In this document: piece after piece, positions 1-8,930 of the stretch
Layout of the letters: every line of letters starts with the position of its first letter
Numbering within the stretch: the first letter of the stretch is position 1
Origin: Candolleomyces eurysporus
Lineage: Eukaryota; Basidiomycota; Agaricomycetes; Agaricales; Psathyrellaceae
Assembly: GCA_027579435.1 (NCBI GenBank)
Contig: JANBPK010000064.1
Location: forward strand, 1 to 10,839
Length of the DNA: 10,839 bases
Reading direction: 5' to 3'
The notes under the pieces: generated by a model
What the model saw: the letters and a program-made list of their open reading frames with translations, nothing else
Databases searched by the model: none
Told to the model about the DNA's origin: nothing
Program-made: the position numbers and the translations under genes

Positions 1-472
1 TATTGGCTATGACTTGTCTATCACATGTGTCNTTTTTATCTATTTTTACGCGGCTCGAAGTAGTATATATACACGCTAACTACTGACTCAAGCGGCATCA
101 TCGTATCATTGTTGTTTTATCTTTACTTGCGTTTATCGACGAATCTATCAAGCTTTTCTGCTTATATTTCACACAGCGTGAACTATCAGTTTTATCTTGG
201 AACTTAGGAACTTAAGCAGTCATAAGGCTTGACTACTTGGGAATAGGAATCTCACTAGTTGTACACTAGGGTACTTCTAGTTCCGTGGAGTGTATCAAAG
301 AGAGAACAAGAGAACTTAGTATTCTTAATTCACTCTATAACCCCCACTAACTCGCACTTTGACTTTCGTGCAGCCTGACTCTCACACCGCGTGACTACAC
401 ACAGCTTGTATACAGGCTGTGGTTGGTGTTTTTGTGTGTGTGTTTCTGAGCTCGGCAGCACCGATCTCATCA
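1..472 (+). repeat. Partial LTR (R/U5 side) of a gypsy-type element, plus orientation
   Basis: No coding potential. The tract aligns by eye, in opposite orientation, with the LTR at 5764 to about 6930. Both share, in the same order, a CGGCTC stretch, TAGTATATATA, TGTTTTATNT…TTTACTT, a CAAGAGAGA-like tract, ATTCTTAAT followed by a CTCTA…ACCCCC block and TTGCAC/TCGCAC, GACTAC, then GGTTGGTGT. The inner end is placed at 472 because GATCTCATCA here matches GATCACTTCA at the inner end of the other LTR, and both are followed within 1-2 nt by TGG, where a primer-binding site would start. The left end lies outside the window. It may be a 5' LTR or a solo LTR; no gag follows it. Identity is clearly below that of a recent LTR pair, so it represents a related but different family or an old copy. 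Confidence 0.6.
64..71 (+). promoter_or_regulatory. Candidate LTR TATA box
   Basis: TATATATA in the context TAGTATATATACACG. The same TAGTATATATA block occurs at the matching place in the inverted LTR (6133-6140). Conservation in two diverged LTRs supports a core promoter role, but nothing else tests it. Confidence 0.4.
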
Positions 473-1550
473 ATGGATAACTTCGCGAACAGAGAACACG
501 GTCTCGAGCAACTTTAACGCAAGAACAATTCGATAAACGCAAGCGACACAACTCTGATTGACTTCGCGAACTTAAACACTCTTTTCTCAATAACAGATGG
601 CTCTCGTAGATTCCTGGGAACACAGTCCCGATGCAAAATACGAACGCTAGCTACCCGCTAATGCTATAATGGATAAAACAGAGACGTAGATATAGGCAAT
701 TATTGTTTGGCAAACAAGCAAAGAAACAAACAGATGACACAGACAGAGAGAGATAAGAAACACAATCACATGAGGGTATCGAAGGCCGAGAGTTGAGTCT
801 TGAACCATAGAACACAGCCCAGGCGCTTCGCGAACCTGGTCTGGACGCAGCTGTTGTCGAGTCCGCATGGATATTCACCGAGGATTGCTTCCGGAGAGCA
901 CGCCCTTCCGTTCGCGCACCTAATCCGACGAATTGATCCGAATTTTGGGTACTTGGCTCCACCAAGCCATACTGCTTCACTACTCTGCTGACTCTTTCTT
1001 TCTCTTGGCTCTGGCCAGGCTGACTGAGCTTCGGGTAGATGGCCACCTAAGCTTTAGTCGTACTTTCCGGTTTTCTGAGCAGGTTCACGAACTTCGGATT
1101 AGCTGTCCAATATTGATCACTGCTTCTGTTCCTTCCAATTCTGGTCATGTCAACACTTATTGACTTAGCGGATCACTCATCAATTCTTGAAGCCACCGGC
1201 TGCTTCGTGAAGTCTTCTGCTTAGCAAGTGTCAGGGCGAATTCCCTTGTAATGTGCACAACTCCCTCTAACATCGTACCTCGCCAGGTCAGGCATGCTAG
1301 GTAGACTTCGAATAGTATGACTGCGTTTCAGATATGTTCGCGAGACCTTCGTGAACTTAAAGTGTCATCGCAGAACTGTCTTACTCAACGTTCTTTTGTC
1401 CTCTAGGGCGTCTGCTTAGTTGACAGTCAGGGATAACTCCAACTCTTATATTTCCCGTCCTTCAAGAAGATCTCTTTAATTATCTACGTCGATTCGCAAA
1501 CTTTACGAATAGATTCACGAATTTGAGAGGGTGTCTACGCAGACAGCGTA
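473..1550 (+). other. Non-coding leader-like tract with dispersed TTCGCGAAC motif
   Basis: About 1.1 kb follows the plus-strand LTR. Open frames here are short, mutually overlapping and protein-unlike, and no gag, integrase or RNase H similarity is recognisable on either strand. The tract holds about nine copies or variants of TTCGCGAAC (482, 563, 827, 1084, 1204, 1337, 1348, 1493, 1514), all in the same sense. It ends abruptly where the minus-strand RT fragment starts. The best guess is the untranslated leader of the plus-strand element, cut by the junction near 1550. Confidence 0.4.
474..490 (+). other. Candidate primer-binding site of the plus-strand LTR
   Basis: TGG begins one base after the inferred LTR end (…CATCA), as expected for a site paired with a tRNA CCA end. 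The following bases contain the TTCGCGAAC motif that recurs further right. I cannot match the whole segment to the acceptor plus T arm of a normal tRNA, so it may use another primer or not be a primer-binding site. Confidence 0.25.
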
Positions 1551-2510
1551 TCACCGCTCATCTAGAATGCGTTCATCATAGCCAACATAAAGATCCATTG
1601 TTGTGCCACACGAACGTCCAGCAAAATGACTAGCCAGTTCCTCTGTGTTAGGAGGAAGGCCTGAATGTGCAATAGTCACAGTGTTGAGCAGCTCGAGACT
1701 ATGCACAATCCTTAAACTTTTACCGTCCTTTTTCAGTACGCAGAACCATCTACTGCGATATGAAGAGCTTGAGGGTTCATAAACGCCGGCCGCTATCTTA
1801 CTTCTCATCATCTCGCAAACTGGCTCAAACAAAAATGGAGGAACCAGCTTAATATTCTGGACCCAGGGCTTGTGAAGAACCGTAGCAATACGGACCGGCG
1901 GGAAGAAGTCCTCTCGGAACTTGCCCCACTCCGCTTCAGTCCAGGCAAAAGCAGCATTTTGCTCAGCCATAAGATGATGCATAAGCTTCCTTTCTTCAGA
2001 AGTCCAAAAGCCAGGGTGAGCCTTATCAAAATCCTCCTTCCTTTCTTGTGTATACCTTCCTTTAGGTGAAAACTCAGGCGGCATTGGAGAGAGCTTAGGC
2101 ATGCCTGCTAAAGGATCCCCTGTAATGTTGTGTACAATGTGAAATTCTTCAGGGAGAGTACCATAGACAGGTCTAACCTTTTTATCAACCGGCTTATATT
2201 TCTTGCCGGTTGAAACTCCTTTTACCTTAGCTTCCTGAGCCTGAGGATTTCCCAAAACTTGACCTTGTGTAAAAGATTCTTGCATAGTCAGGAGGTACTG
2301 TTTAAATACCTCCCTGTCCTTTGGGTCTATTCCTGGTTCATATAATGCTTGTTGTAAATATACTATTTTCTTTTCTTCTTGAGTGAATGAATGCCCATCC
2401 AATGGTTCTGCGGTAGCCAGTATCTTAGGAATGCCATCTTCCGACATTTCTAGAATGACCGCTATTTCCTCTCCTTGAAACGAATTCAAATCATTGAGGT
2501 TCGAAAAGAA
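1551..2510 (-). pseudogene. Ty3/gypsy pol fragment: N-terminal part of reverse transcriptase, truncated
   Basis: This is the open frame after the protease. The first about 180 residues are linker. The RT fingers follow: PPVRIATVLHKPW, then RSRWFCVLKKDGKSLRIVHS with LELLNTVTI, matching the conserved KKDGK…RxVHDLxxLN block. The last recognisable block is MDLYVGYDER, which carries the first catalytic Asp of RT. The frame then runs into unrelated sequence and stops. The YxDD catalytic box, the rest of RT, RNase H and integrase are missing, so no functional polymerase can be made. The frame is offset by -1 from the protease frame, with a short overlap around 2486-2510 and no ATG at the join, consistent with an indel or an old programmed shift. 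It belongs with the gag and protease relics upstream. Confidence 0.85.
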
Positions 2511-3792
2511 GTGCTCAATTCCTCCCTATAAAGTGCAGGTATCTCGCCCCGCGGGAAAGAGGGAACAACAACTCTTCGTCCTGAGTTTGGATCAGTGAGT
2601 GTCATCATATGCAAACCATCGGGATGGTTGTGAGATTGAGCACTCATGACCGAAAGGAACAGCTGTCCAAGCAAAATCTTGTATGCTGCATTGCACACAA
2701 TGTGTAGCTGAACATAAGCTATGACACTGTCCCCACATTGAATAGGTATGTTCCTTGCCAATCCTAACGTTCTTGCCGTGGTGCGGTTCGAAGACTGAAG
2801 GCCTATGGTAAGGTCAGGATCCCAGGATATACCGAGAGTCCTAGCCGCTGCCTCGCTTGCTGAACACACTTGTGATCCTTCATCAAAGATGCACTCTTCG
2901 CGCCGCGCATGATTTACAACTGGGAAGAAGACACAAATTTTCTCCGATTCAGTGGCTGTCACCATTCCCTTGACCTCCACCTTGTGATGTTCAGATAGAA
3001 ACACCTCAACCGCATCAGGTATAATGAGGCCTCTGGCTGGGACCTTTCCCAAGCCGTCCGACCTGTAACACATTGGAACCGGTAAGTCTTGTAGGAGGAC
3101 TTCTACCACTTCTTCAGAAGTCTTCTCTTCTTCTTCTTCAGGTACATCTTCCACTATAGCCCTTTGAGAAGGTAGAGGAATTAGAGGTTCCTCAGTCCTT
3201 GGACTTGCGGCGTCGACTTGAGAGTAGATTTTGGAGAGAGCACTAAGGTAACTGAGAGAATCTTGCCTGAGATCAGCCATAGTATCTTCTGATTCCTGCA
3301 GCAATGCTCCCCGCAACTCCTCCGTTTGACCAGACCTGGAGCAGTCCCACTTGCCTTTCTTTAGCAAGTCAATAGCTTCTTGCCGTGCAATGGGCGAGAC
3401 CATAGCAAGATCTTTGAGCTTCATGGGATGTGGTATAGAGAAAATTTCTTTCATGATTCCCATTATGAGTTCTTTCCTTGCTTGCTTGAGAGCATGCACA
3501 ATTTGCCCAGCGGGTGTCTTTTCTGGTGCCAAAACCTTTCCTCCTTGAATAGGCTTTGTCTTTAAGGGAGGAACCTGTACATATGGCATCAACTTCTGCA
3601 TAGGTTCCACTACTTTGAGTCCACTTGGTTCTAGTAAATTTCTATCTTTTTGTATATTGGTGGTATCGTTGACCTTGCTAGTTTGGCCCTCCAGAGAGTT
3701 ACCCCGGTTTTTGTCAACGTTTCATATAGAGACCGGAGCGCGTTCCTTCACTGGGCCTCTCAAAAATCCTCTTGGTTGTTGTGTGCTGCCGT
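2486..3792 (-). pseudogene. Ty3/gypsy pol fragment: aspartic protease region, with in-frame TGA
   Basis: The frame is open from 3610 to 2486 and can be followed upstream to about 3792 through one TGA (3722-3724). About 230 residues of linker, including an acidic stretch VEDVPEEEEE, precede a retropepsin-like domain. Its active site reads CIFDEGSQVCS (Asp 243 counted from the Met at 3610), and the domain closes with YKILLGQLF, the usual ILLGRPF block of gypsy proteases. The DEGS active site replaces the common D(S/T)G; this variant is, as far as I recall, common in mushroom gypsy elements. The family's role is to cut the Gag-Pol polyprotein. The frame is -1 relative to Gag upstream and to RT downstream, so no continuous polyprotein can be read. 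Confidence 0.85.
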
Positions 3793-5400
3793 TCAACGTG
3801 TCTGGAGCTGAAGCTGCTCCATGTTCTTGAAGTGTTTAGACAATTCACACAACTGTTTGAAGACCTCGCAAGTTGAAAGTTCCTTAGGTGCTTCCACCTT
3901 TGGTGCCACCGCTTGAGACAGCTTGAGTTGTTGAGTGATTTGGTTAAGGAAGGCGTTTTGCTCCTTCATCTGCTCCATTGACTGTTGGAGAACGGAATGA
4001 GTGACAGGCTCGTCATGTTGTTGATAAAACATGTCGAAAGCCTCTGCCTCTAATTCATCGTATTCTTCCAATAAATTCAATTCCGCTTGGGTGGGTCCTT
4101 TCCACATCGCGTCAACTCAGGCTTTCATCGTAGTACCTTCAGGCACTTCGCAAGCAACAAGATTTCCTTTACAGAAAATAGTGTTCCCTCTTTGAGTAAT
4201 CTTTCCACTTTCAATTCCTTGCCTTACTTCTGGACATTGAGAAATAGTATGGGTATTCTGGGCGCAATACCAGCAGCTGAATGTAGCTCCCACTGGCCAA
4301 GTGTACATGCCAGGCCATTGGCCTACTGCTTGGTTAGAGGGACGGTAAGGAGCCAGAGCCAGAGCTGGAGCTGCACGAACAGTGGTCGAAAAGTTATCGA
4401 ATTGAGTCGTCAGGAGGGACATGGACTTTTCCACTCTATCAAGAGTAGTGAATACTTTTGCCATTTCCTCTGTCATAGACTCCTGCTTAACCTTAAGGGC
4501 CTTCAAACCCGCAGATTCCGCACAATTGCTGAGGCTGCTCAAGGTCACGTTTTGAGCATAGTCAGCTTCTTCTTCCACATAGGCGAGAGCACCAAATGGT
4601 CCCACCGCCGCTGCATCAACCATTTCCATGGCTACCTTAATAACTTCCGTCAGGGTAAACGGATCCTCTTCGTCTCGTGCTGCTCCATCATCATCTGTGA
4701 CAGGAGGTTTGCAAGAAAGCCGCTCACTTAATCCTTCTCTAAAGGTACTCTTTAGTCCACCTATGAACTTAAGAACCAAATCTAGGTTGGCAATAACACC
4801 AGACTTGAGAAGGGGTTTGGCTTCAGCCTGGAAGCCGAGAGCAAATTCGTAGAAAGCAGACTTCTCATCCCTGCCAATAGGACATTCTCGAGCTTTGCGA
4901 CAGAGGTCGTCCAAACAAGCCATCGATCCTACATTGAACCTCAAAGCCTTCAGTAAAATCTTCATAACCACCTTTCACCAGTTTTCAAAATTATAGGGGT
5001 GGTATCCTCCTTCCAGATGGGACCAAAGTCTCTCTGTCTGAGTATCTAGGTAGGATAAAGTGTGCGTGACAATTTCTTTGTCCTGCCTGCTTAAGCCTGC
5101 AACCTTTGCAGCCAATTCCACTCCATCGAAGAACCTTGTAGCAGTAGACAGATTAGCCGCGTCATAAGTCGGGTGCTTGCTGCTATATGCAGCCGGCATG
5201 GTTTTGACTTGATGCTTAGGGCCAGTATTACCGCCTGATGTGCTACCACTTTTGCTTCCAGTCATCTTGTCTTTATCGTTTCTTGTAAGAGGTAAGGGGT
5301 CAAAGAAGTTTGAAATGAAAGGATTCAAATCAAGGGTATTTTCTTCACCACCTAAGATCGAAGAATCTAAAGCCACAGCAATATCTTCTTCTCAAGCCAT
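3793..5400 (-). pseudogene. Ty3/gypsy gag (capsid and CCHC nucleocapsid), interrupted by TGA codons
   Basis: One reading frame runs from the ATG at 5400 to 3793 but is broken by TGA at codon 3 (5392-5394), at 4975-4977 and at 4117-4119. The middle segment holds a capsid-like helical region (KSAFYEFALGFQAEAKPLL; FIGGLKSTFREGL). A zinc knuckle follows, CWYCAQNTHTISQC (about 4234-4275), with perfect CX2CX4HX4C spacing. The final segment after 4117 is Gln/Glu-rich and probably coiled coil. Gag normally assembles the virus-like particle and binds element RNA; this copy cannot. The fragments stay in one frame, so decay here is by substitutions. At 3793 the frame stops and the protease frame (-1) takes over. 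Position just inside the LTR and leader, and order gag-PR-RT, fit a 5'-to-3' gypsy element on the minus strand. Confidence 0.88.
4234..4275 (-). other. CCHC zinc knuckle in gag
   Basis: CX2CX4HX4C with all four ligands present (Cys, Cys, His, Cys). It is the nucleocapsid RNA-binding motif of retroelement Gag and marks the 3' part of gag. Confidence 0.9.
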
Positions 5401-5743
5401 ATGAAAGCTTGCTTCGCCGATATCAGATTCAGAGGTCTGTCTCTGAACGTTCTTTCTCTTTGGCTTTGCAGAAGCACGACAAGTAGGTAAATACTCGTTG
5501 ACCGAATATAAAATTGGTTCACTTGAATTACGAGTGCTTCTTCAGGTACCTTGAGGTCTTTCCAACGTTAATCGTGCTTCTTCCTCTTTTCATGCCACGT
5601 CTTCAGCCAAATAATCAGCTGGACTAGAACCTGGCCTTGCAAAGTAGGACGTCTTGTTCGAGTTTGAAAACCTAGTCTACACAATGGCAGACCAAAATTG
5701 AAACCCTTGCTTTAATCAAGAGAGATGAATATGCAATTCACCC
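5401..5743 (-). other. Untranslated leader of the minus-strand gypsy element
   Basis: About 340 nt between the primer-binding region and the gag ATG. Stops occur in every frame and no motif is recognised. The length is ordinary for a gypsy leader. Confidence 0.5.
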
Positions 5744-5761
5744 CCCTTGCGGTGGGCTCCA
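5743..5761 (-). other. Candidate primer-binding site of the minus-strand element
   Basis: On the minus strand the LTR end (…ATCACTTCA) is followed after two bases by TGGAGCCCACCGCAAGG. TGG pairs with a tRNA CCA end. The complement could be an acceptor strand with a U discriminator (Cys-like), but the part that should pair with the T loop does not look like TTCRANY. Only the position is well supported. Confidence 0.35.
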
Positions 5762-5763
5762 AA

Positions 5764-6930
5764 TGAAGTGATCTAGTATGGCAAGACTACTAACTCACAC
5801 AACCTAACACCTACACCAACCCTAAGTTGAGCCGTGTGAGGTAAGTAGTATGTATAAACCTTTTGTAGTCATGCCGCACTGAAATCGGGGGTGCAAGTAT
5901 GGGGGGTAGTGTAGAGTATTAAGAATTTACAAATTCTCTCTCTTGTGCACGCTAGTTCCTAGTAATCACACAGTTAAACCTAAGGTTACTTCTTTATAGC
6001 TTTGATCTTTCCTTTACTTAGTATCACGCCGTGCAAGATAAAAGTCACAACACTGGTCGATTGCAAACACAAAGTAAACACAAATAAAACAGCAGTAATT
6101 CTCTGGGGAAAAACTATGCTAAAAGAGTCCAATATATATACTATCTGGAGCCGTGCGATCACCAGAGCATGGTAAATAGGTGTACACAAGATTTATAAAT
6201 AAAGAGAGTCCAGGCCCCAGCTAGAGAGAGAGATAAAGAGATAAAAAGAGGGTATTGGATATGCCAAGGTGCCGCTGCGCCACTCCTGCGCTCACGCCGT
6301 GACTATTAATAGATCCTTGTTGCCTTTTCTAGTATGCCAAGCGGTATGCCAAAGTCAATTGAGGGTGGTCGGTCTACGGTTATTCCAACTGCTGCCTTGG
6401 TGTGCCTATGCTCAAGCCGCATGAGGAGGAGTCAGACCTCCATCAATTGAATAGATTTATCTTGGCAAGTCCCTTGTGACCGCCCTCCAGGTTATTCTCT
6501 TTCTGTGAATGACTTTCCTTTCAGAGCACTTTTGAGCCCCTTTCTCATGCCGCGCCAGCCATCATGCCGTCTGATGTGCCAAAACCTTGCCGCGCCTCTC
6601 TTTATATGCTTAGGGACTCACCCCACTGCTCTAGCACTGAATATACTCGATTAATGTAAGGCCACGCAAGAGGGTAGGTACCTTTAGTGCCTAGGAAACC
6701 ACCTCTATTGCTTTAGTAGTGAAATTGAGCCTTTCAGCTGCAGGGTAGGCCGTTTGATCTGAAGCGGCGCCAACTGGCTAGCTTACTAAACCCTAATCTC
6801 GGGTATATGGCAGGCGTGCCTCTAAGTAGGCAGTCCTTGAGTAGACTCCAACTCTCGTGAACCCAAGAGTAGTGTACTCTTAAATTATCCTTTGCACCAT
6901 GCGAGCTATCTCAGTACTGGCAAGGTTTCA
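5764..6930 (-). repeat. 5' LTR of the minus-strand gypsy element (outer edge uncertain)
   Basis: The inner end is set by TGAAGTGATC at 5764 (minus-strand …GATCACTTCA), next to the candidate primer-binding site. The outer end is tentatively the TTTCA at 6926-6930, which gives matching TGAA…TTCA ends and a length near 1.17 kb; another TTCA ends near 6983. No second copy of this LTR lies in the window, so the edges cannot be proven by direct repeat or target duplication. The LTR holds a purine tract (6223-6252), two TATA-like sites and about nine copies of a TCAYGCCGYG-like motif. It is related to the oppositely oriented LTR at 1-472. Confidence 0.6.
6133..6140 (-). promoter_or_regulatory. Candidate LTR TATA box
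   Basis: On the minus strand the context is GATAGTATATATATTGG, conserved with the site at 64-71 of the related LTR. A second TATA-like stretch (TTTATAAAT, 6192-6200) lies upstream, so the true start region is undecided. Confidence 0.4.
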
Positions 6931-7614
6931 TAGTGTAGAGATTAAATAGACACAACCGTTAATTGAATTGTGAACAATATTCAATAAAATGGGTATTTAT
7001 TCGTGAAAAAGCGAACACGGTCGTATCAACAGGTTCTTTTAAATGCAAATTTGGACACCACAAAGTACAAACAATAGCATTGAAACGTACTGGTAATACA
7101 AGAAATAGAAATTTGAATCTTTTTTATGGGTTGTCAATGGAGGGAAGCAAAATAATAAAAATATGCAAACAGAGACTTTTCACAATCTGAGTGAATGCTT
7201 GTTATGGAGTACCTCAGGTTGTTTAGCAGTTCTACTAGAACTTCTGAGGTATGAAGCTTGAACATAGTGAGGAACACGGAAATGTGTAATTGCTCACAGG
7301 AAAGAGTCAAAGGGGAGTGATGACAAACGTGAAGAGTGATCACTGATACTCTGGGTCCTGAAGCATAACACTGCCAGGTCAAAAACTGGGGTAAAGGGGA
7401 GAATGATGTGCTACTAAGGAGATAAGTCCAAAGGAGTCTGAAACAAATACAAGTAAATAATAGAAAAAAAAAGATACCTTAGGGGTTATTACATAACAAT
7501 GCTGCTACAATTGCAGTAAGAGAAAGAGCAGAGAATATGGAGCACCATAGCAGGATGCGGCTTATACAGTCAAAGCAAAAGGACATGGGCCTCAGTGTTG
7601 CTCAATCTTGTGAG
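6931..7614. other. AT-rich flank between LTR and host gene; no convincing gene
   Basis: Open frames of 75-82 codons occur on both strands (6963-7190 plus, 7134-7382 minus) but lack domains, a supporting splice pattern or recognisable similarity. The right part should contain the 3' untranslated region of the gene ending at 7615. A possible 40-nt minus-strand intron (donor GTATCT at 7477, acceptor GTTTCAG ending at 7438) could lie in that untranslated region. No clear poly(A) signal was identified. Confidence 0.35.
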
Positions 7615-8401
7615 TTAAGTGTTGGTGGTTCTGATGGTTGCAGCCATGCGGTCCAGTGCTTGGATCTTTTCTTCTTGGTCAGTAAACAAGGTGGACACAC
7701 TTTCATCACCACATACCTGTGCTCGAATAATACAAATCTGGGCTGCAAGCTCCTTGTTGCTCTTCACAATGCCATCAGTCTGCTGGTTTGCCTTCACAGC
7801 TAAGGCCTTCAATTGGTTAGTCTTGTTGTGAACAGCCTCAAGTCGCCCAGCAGATTGAACAACCTGATCTTCAAGAACTGCATTCATCTGTGTGAGTTCC
7901 TTGATTTGCTGCTGCTGCCTTTTGTTTTGTGCCTTCACAACCGCAATGTCTTCATTAAGACGCTTAAACCTGGGGTACCTCACAAATAGTCAGGCAAGTG
8001 AGATTGACAATCTTAGTTGTAACTCACAACTCTAAGATCAGCTGCTGCATGGTATCTTGCTCCATGGACAGCAAGTCATGGCAATCTTCAGTCAAATACA
8101 TGACTGTTTTCTTGAGGAACTTGTTGTCACATCCATAGTGCATGCATCTCTCCATGATCTGAAGGATATTATCCCAACAAAACTTGCAAAATAAATCAGC
8201 TGAGAGCAAGCAATGGATGAATCAATTATCAAAATGGAGTGTAGAGTGGGAAGAACATACCACAGCAAACAGAGGGGCAAGCCAATTGTCCCCAAAAATT
8301 GGCATATTACAATGGTTGCACAGAAGGGTTCTGGCAGTTGGTGGGTTGGCGTTGACTTGGGCCAGCTCTTTGATTGTCAAGTAGTCCTCTGTATCAGACA
8401 T
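7615..8401 (-). CDS. Three-exon gene, 219-residue protein with C-terminal coiled coil (function unknown)
   Basis: Exons are 8261-8401, 8028-8182 and 7615-7978. Intron 1 (8183-8260, 78 nt) starts GTATGT and ends TTTTGCAAG after a CTGAT branch-like site. Intron 2 (7979-8027, 49 nt) starts GTGAGT and ends TTTGTGAG after CTGAC. The joins preserve frame (phase 0, then phase 2) and give 219 codons plus TAA. The start MSDTEDYLTIKELAQ has A at -3 and a CT-rich stretch just upstream. Exon 1 contains LLCNHC and exon 2 adds several Cys/His (FCW, RCMHYGC), so metal binding is conceivable but unproven. From about residue 100 the chain is Gln/Lys/Glu-rich with heptad-like Leu/Val/Ile spacing (IKELTQMNAVLEDQVV, TNQLKALAVKANQQ), typical of a coiled coil. 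I recognise no family. It follows the micro-exon gene on the same strand by 115 nt, and a joint transcript cannot be excluded. Confidence 0.72.
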
Positions 8402-8516
8402 CTTACAAGTAGAGAGAATAGATTTGTGATATGGCAGCTATCAATGTTCATATGAGTTAAGGAGGCACTGGAATGGCTAAATGCACCATGTCACATGCAA
8501 GTTTCATATATCACAG
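8402..8516 (-). promoter_or_regulatory. Short spacer between the two host genes
   Basis: The 115 nt between the furthest possible stop of the micro-exon gene and the ATG of the coiled-coil gene hold stops in all minus frames. A pyrimidine-rich stretch (TATTCTCTCTACTTG) sits just before the ATG, as often seen in fungal promoters. TTGTAAG immediately before the ATG could also be a splice acceptor. Confidence 0.3.
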
Positions 8517-8930
8517 TCATTGCTCTAGGCTCAAACTTGAATCTAGCCAATACTGAAAAGTTTGTCTGTGCTGCATCAGGGCCTTTTCAAGCATATAGAC
8601 TATTGTACATTCATTCTTTGCCTCAAGTTTGTGATTTCCTCCATCAGACCATCCATTGTCCAACCTTCTTCAGCAATGAATCAGCCAGGTTATCTAGTTG
8701 TGAGTTACCAGTAGGTACTTGCAAGGTCAGCTTGAGCTGTTCAGGATTGAGGATTCCTTCAAACACACCATCATTTATATGCACACTATGATGTGAGTGT
8801 ATAACTCACCTAAGAGAGGGCATCTGGTATATTTGTAACCTCATTTGCTGGTTGAATTATATATTCATGCTAGAAGCAATGCATGTGAGTAAATAAATGG
8901 TATTTTGTGTAACATCAACAAGTTACTGAC
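8517..8930 (-). other. 3' exons of the micro-exon gene, with unresolved joins
   Basis: The last exons are larger. Exon 8709-8785 (77 nt) encodes NPEQLKLTLQVPT and is joined by a 41-nt intron (8668-8708; donor GTAACT, branch CTGAT, acceptor GCTGAAG) to 8603-8667, encoding GWTMDGLMEEITNLRQRMN. The join upstream is the weak point. The choices are exon 8840-8847 with a 54-nt intron but poor donor GTTACA, exon 8810-8847 with a perfect GTGAGT donor but only 24 nt of intron, or acceptor CTTCTAG at 8870 followed by 19 codons and TAG at 8810-8812. Confidence 0.45.

Noticed and set aside
330..1163. Several overlapping open frames on both strands near the left end
   Set aside because: They lie in LTR and leader DNA, overlap one another, have no domain and no supporting splice pattern.
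4087..4731. Plus-strand open frame of 214 codons
   Set aside because: It is the antisense shadow of gag; the minus strand carries the CCHC knuckle and capsid-like sequence.
5986..6189. Minus-strand open frame of 67 codons in the LTR
   Set aside because: It lies within LTR sequence conserved as DNA blocks with the related LTR; no protein similarity seen.
7134..7382. Minus-strand open frame of 82 codons downstream of the coiled-coil gene
   Set aside because: It starts at a plain Met in AT-rich DNA with no domain; probably 3' untranslated or intergenic, though a downstream exon is not excluded.
8495..8791. Plus-strand open frame of 98 codons
   Set aside because: It is antisense to the 3' exons of the micro-exon gene, whose minus-strand frame shows splice signals and better protein character.
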